Part shown: positions 5,973 through 7,474 of the stretch, piece after piece
Position numbering within the stretch: position 1 is the stretch's first letter
Layout: each line of letters starts with the position of its first letter
Assembly: GCA_009774155.1 (NCBI GenBank)
Contig: VSNE01000131.1
Location: 1-7,474 of the forward strand
Origin: Lachnospiraceae bacterium
Lineage (GTDB): Bacteria > Bacillota > Clostridia > Lachnospirales > Lachnospiraceae
Direction: 5' to 3'
DNA length: 7,474 nucleotides
Program-made: the position numbers and the translations under genes
The notes under the pieces: model-generated
What the model saw: only the letters and a program-made list of their open reading frames with translations
Database searches by the model: none
What the model was told of the DNA's origin: nothing

Positions 5973-7474
5973 ATGCAGGAACGATTTGGAAAGGTTACAG
6001 TCACATATGAGGACGGGGCGGATAAGCTGGAGAATGTGCGGGCGGAGGATGAGAAAATCCGGAGGCTGGTGGAAGCGGAATATGACTGCAGCCGGGAAGC
6101 CGGAGATTCCTGGACCGTGCTTTACCATCTGTCGAGGCTTCGGGCAAATCTGACAGAATGGCTGCCGATCCAAAAGGAGGATACGGTACTGGAGTTCGGT
6201 TCCGACAGCGGGCAGCTGACAGGAGGGTTTCTTGCGAAGGCAGACCGGGTGATCTGCGTGGAGGAGAGCATCAGCCGCAGCAGGATACTGGCGCGGAGAT
6301 ATATGCAGGCGGATAATCTGGAAGTGTATGCAGGCAGTCCGTGGGAGCAGCTTCAAAGACTGAATCAGTCCTATGACTGGATTGTGGCGCCGGGGATTCT
6401 TTCCGAGGCCGGGAAATACTTCGCAGGAGAGTGTCCCCAGACGGAGGCGGTCAGGAGGCTGAGGGAATATCTGAGGGCAGGAGGGCATCTGGTGCTGGCG
6501 GCAGATAACCGGTTCGGGTTAAAGTACTGGGCCGGGGCAATGGAACCCCATACCGGACGGTACTTTGACAGTTTGGAGGGCCGCGGAACGACCTTTTCCA
6601 AACAGGAACTGGAACGGATTCTGAAAAGCAGCGGCTGTCAGGACGCGGCCTTTTACTATCCCTATCCGGAGCGGTGGTTCCCTGCGGCGATTTATTCGGA
6701 CGAGTGGCTTCCAAAGACGGGGGAGCTGAACCAGAATCTTCGGAATTTTGAAGGAGAACGGCTGCTGCTGTTCGATGAGGAAAAGGTGTTTGACCGGTTA
6801 ATTGCGGACGGACGCTTTCCCGAATTTTCCAACTGCTTTCTGTGCGTCGCAGGGCAAAAGCCCGGGGAACGGTTAATTTATACAAAATATTCCAATGACC
6901 GGGCAGAGCGGTTTCAGATCCGGACGGACATTATAAAAGGACTCCGGGGAAATGAGGTTCGGAAGGTTCCCGTGTCGGAGGAGGCGCGGGAGCATATACG
7001 AAAGATGAAGCGCCGGGAAAAAGCGCTGAGCGGACTGTACCAAAGAAACGGAATCCGTATCAATCGCTGTGAACTGAAAAACGGTATGGCATACTTTGAA
7101 TTTTTACATGGAAGAACCTACGAGGCAAGACTGGATGAGCTGCGGCTGCAAAAGGATTATGCGGGATTATCGGCAGAGCTTCAGGCATTTAAAAGGCTTC
7201 TGACAGAGACATTGGAACCGGAGCTGAAGCCTTTTAAAAAGAGCGCGGAATTTGTGGAGATGTTCGGCAGCCCGTCATTTACAAAAGCTTACAGCGGGAC
7301 GCAGATAAACAATCTGGACTGGATCTTCGGCAATCTTATGGAGACAGAGGAGGGTATCCAGATGATTGATTATGAGTGGACCTTCCCGGTACAGGTGCCT
7401 GTGGAATATCTGCTTTGGAGGGCCGTATCGCTCTATCTGCACAGCAGGGAGGATATCCGGAATCTGGGGCTGAT
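5973..7474 (+). CDS. SAM methyltransferase joined to kinase-like domain, WbdD-like, 3' end outside window
   Basis: The frame stays open for 500 codons and leaves the window without a stop, so the gene is partial here. Residues about 68-180 form a class I SAM methyltransferase: motif I VLEFGSDSGQLTGG (72-85), acidic VICVEES (93-99), YDWIVAPGIL (134-143) and LREYLRAGGHLVLAADNRFG (163-182). GLKYWAGAMEPHTGRYF (182-198) follows. Residues about 290-480 look like a protein-kinase/aminoglycoside-kinase fold: N-lobe YTKYSNDR with K305, a helix with E337 or E340, a loop N447-L-D449-x4-N454 matching HxDxxxxN except the first residue, and I-D466-Y-E-W as the metal-binding DFG-like site. The order resembles WbdD, which methylates and phosphorylates O-antigen chain ends. 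Related Lachnospiraceae proteins may continue into glycosyltransferase domains, which cannot be seen here. Function is inferred from motifs and its place after the exporter genes. Confidence 0.8.
   Translation, partial: MQERFGKVTVTYEDGADKLENVRAEDEKIRRLVEAEYDCSREAGDSWTVLYHLSRLRANLTEWLPIQKEDTVLEFGSDSGQLTGGFLAKADRVICVEESISRSRILARRYMQADNLEVYAGSPWEQLQRLNQSYDWIVAPGILSEAGKYFAGECPQTEAVRRLREYLRAGGHLVLAADNRFGLKYWAGAMEPHTGRYFDSLEGRGTTFSKQELERILKSSGCQDAAFYYPYPERWFPAAIYSDEWLPKTGELNQNLRNFEGERLLLFDEEKVFDRLIADGRFPEFSNCFLCVAGQKPGERLIYTKYSNDRAERFQIRTDIIKGLRGNEVRKVPVSEEAREHIRKMKRREKALSGLYQRNGIRINRCELKNGMAYFEFLHGRTYEARLDELRLQKDYAGLSAELQAFKRLLTETLEPELKPFKKSAEFVEMFGSPSFTKAYSGTQINNLDWIFGNLMETEEGIQMIDYEWTFPVQVPVEYLLWRAVSLYLHSREDIRNLGL

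Noticed and set aside
5962..6153. 63-codon frame starting at ATG 5962
   Set aside because: The ATG abuts the AGGAGG with no spacing, and the frame overlaps the clear methyltransferase frame that begins at 5973.

Overview
The window looks like one polysaccharide operon from a low-to-mid GC Gram-positive anaerobe, most likely a Lachnospiraceae-type gut Clostridium. This rests on purine-rich AGGAGG-type ribosome sites before nearly every gene, clostridial codon use, and a large methyltransferase/kinase-like protein of a kind I associate with that family. No taxonomic search could be run. All genes are on the + strand and closely spaced, and no mobile element, tRNA, rRNA or CRISPR array was seen.

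Layout: bases 1-134 hold a well-formed sigma-A promoter (TTGTAA, 17 bp, TATAAT) and the leader. Then follow rmlB/rfbB (dTDP-glucose 4,6-dehydratase); an exported Asp-box beta-propeller protein of unknown function; rmlA/rfbA (glucose-1-phosphate thymidylyltransferase); rmlC/rfbC (dTDP-4-dehydrorhamnose 3,5-epimerase); a Wzm/TagG-type ABC-2 permease; a Wzt-type ATPase with a long C-terminal carbohydrate-binding-like domain; and the first 500 codons of a large protein that joins a class I SAM methyltransferase to a kinase-like domain and runs off the window end. There is a 57-bp gap with a strong hairpin after rmlB, and gaps of 11-74 bp elsewhere. No gene-free stretch exceeds 300 bases.

How the genes fit together: RmlA, RmlB and RmlC perform three of the four steps from glucose-1-phosphate to dTDP-L-rhamnose. 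The final reductase, RmlD, is not in the window. The permease and ATPase would form an ABC exporter that flips a finished undecaprenyl-linked, probably rhamnose-containing, glycan across the membrane. The main point of interest is that an extended Wzt is followed at once by a methyltransferase plus kinase-like protein. In the Gram-negative E. coli O8/O9a O-antigen systems, the methyltransferase-kinase WbdD caps the chain end and the Wzt C-terminal domain reads that cap before export. The same parts side by side here suggest, but do not prove, a Gram-positive counterpart of cap-dependent chain-length control. The signature motifs of both enzymatic domains are altered, so the domain could be specialised or catalytically reduced.
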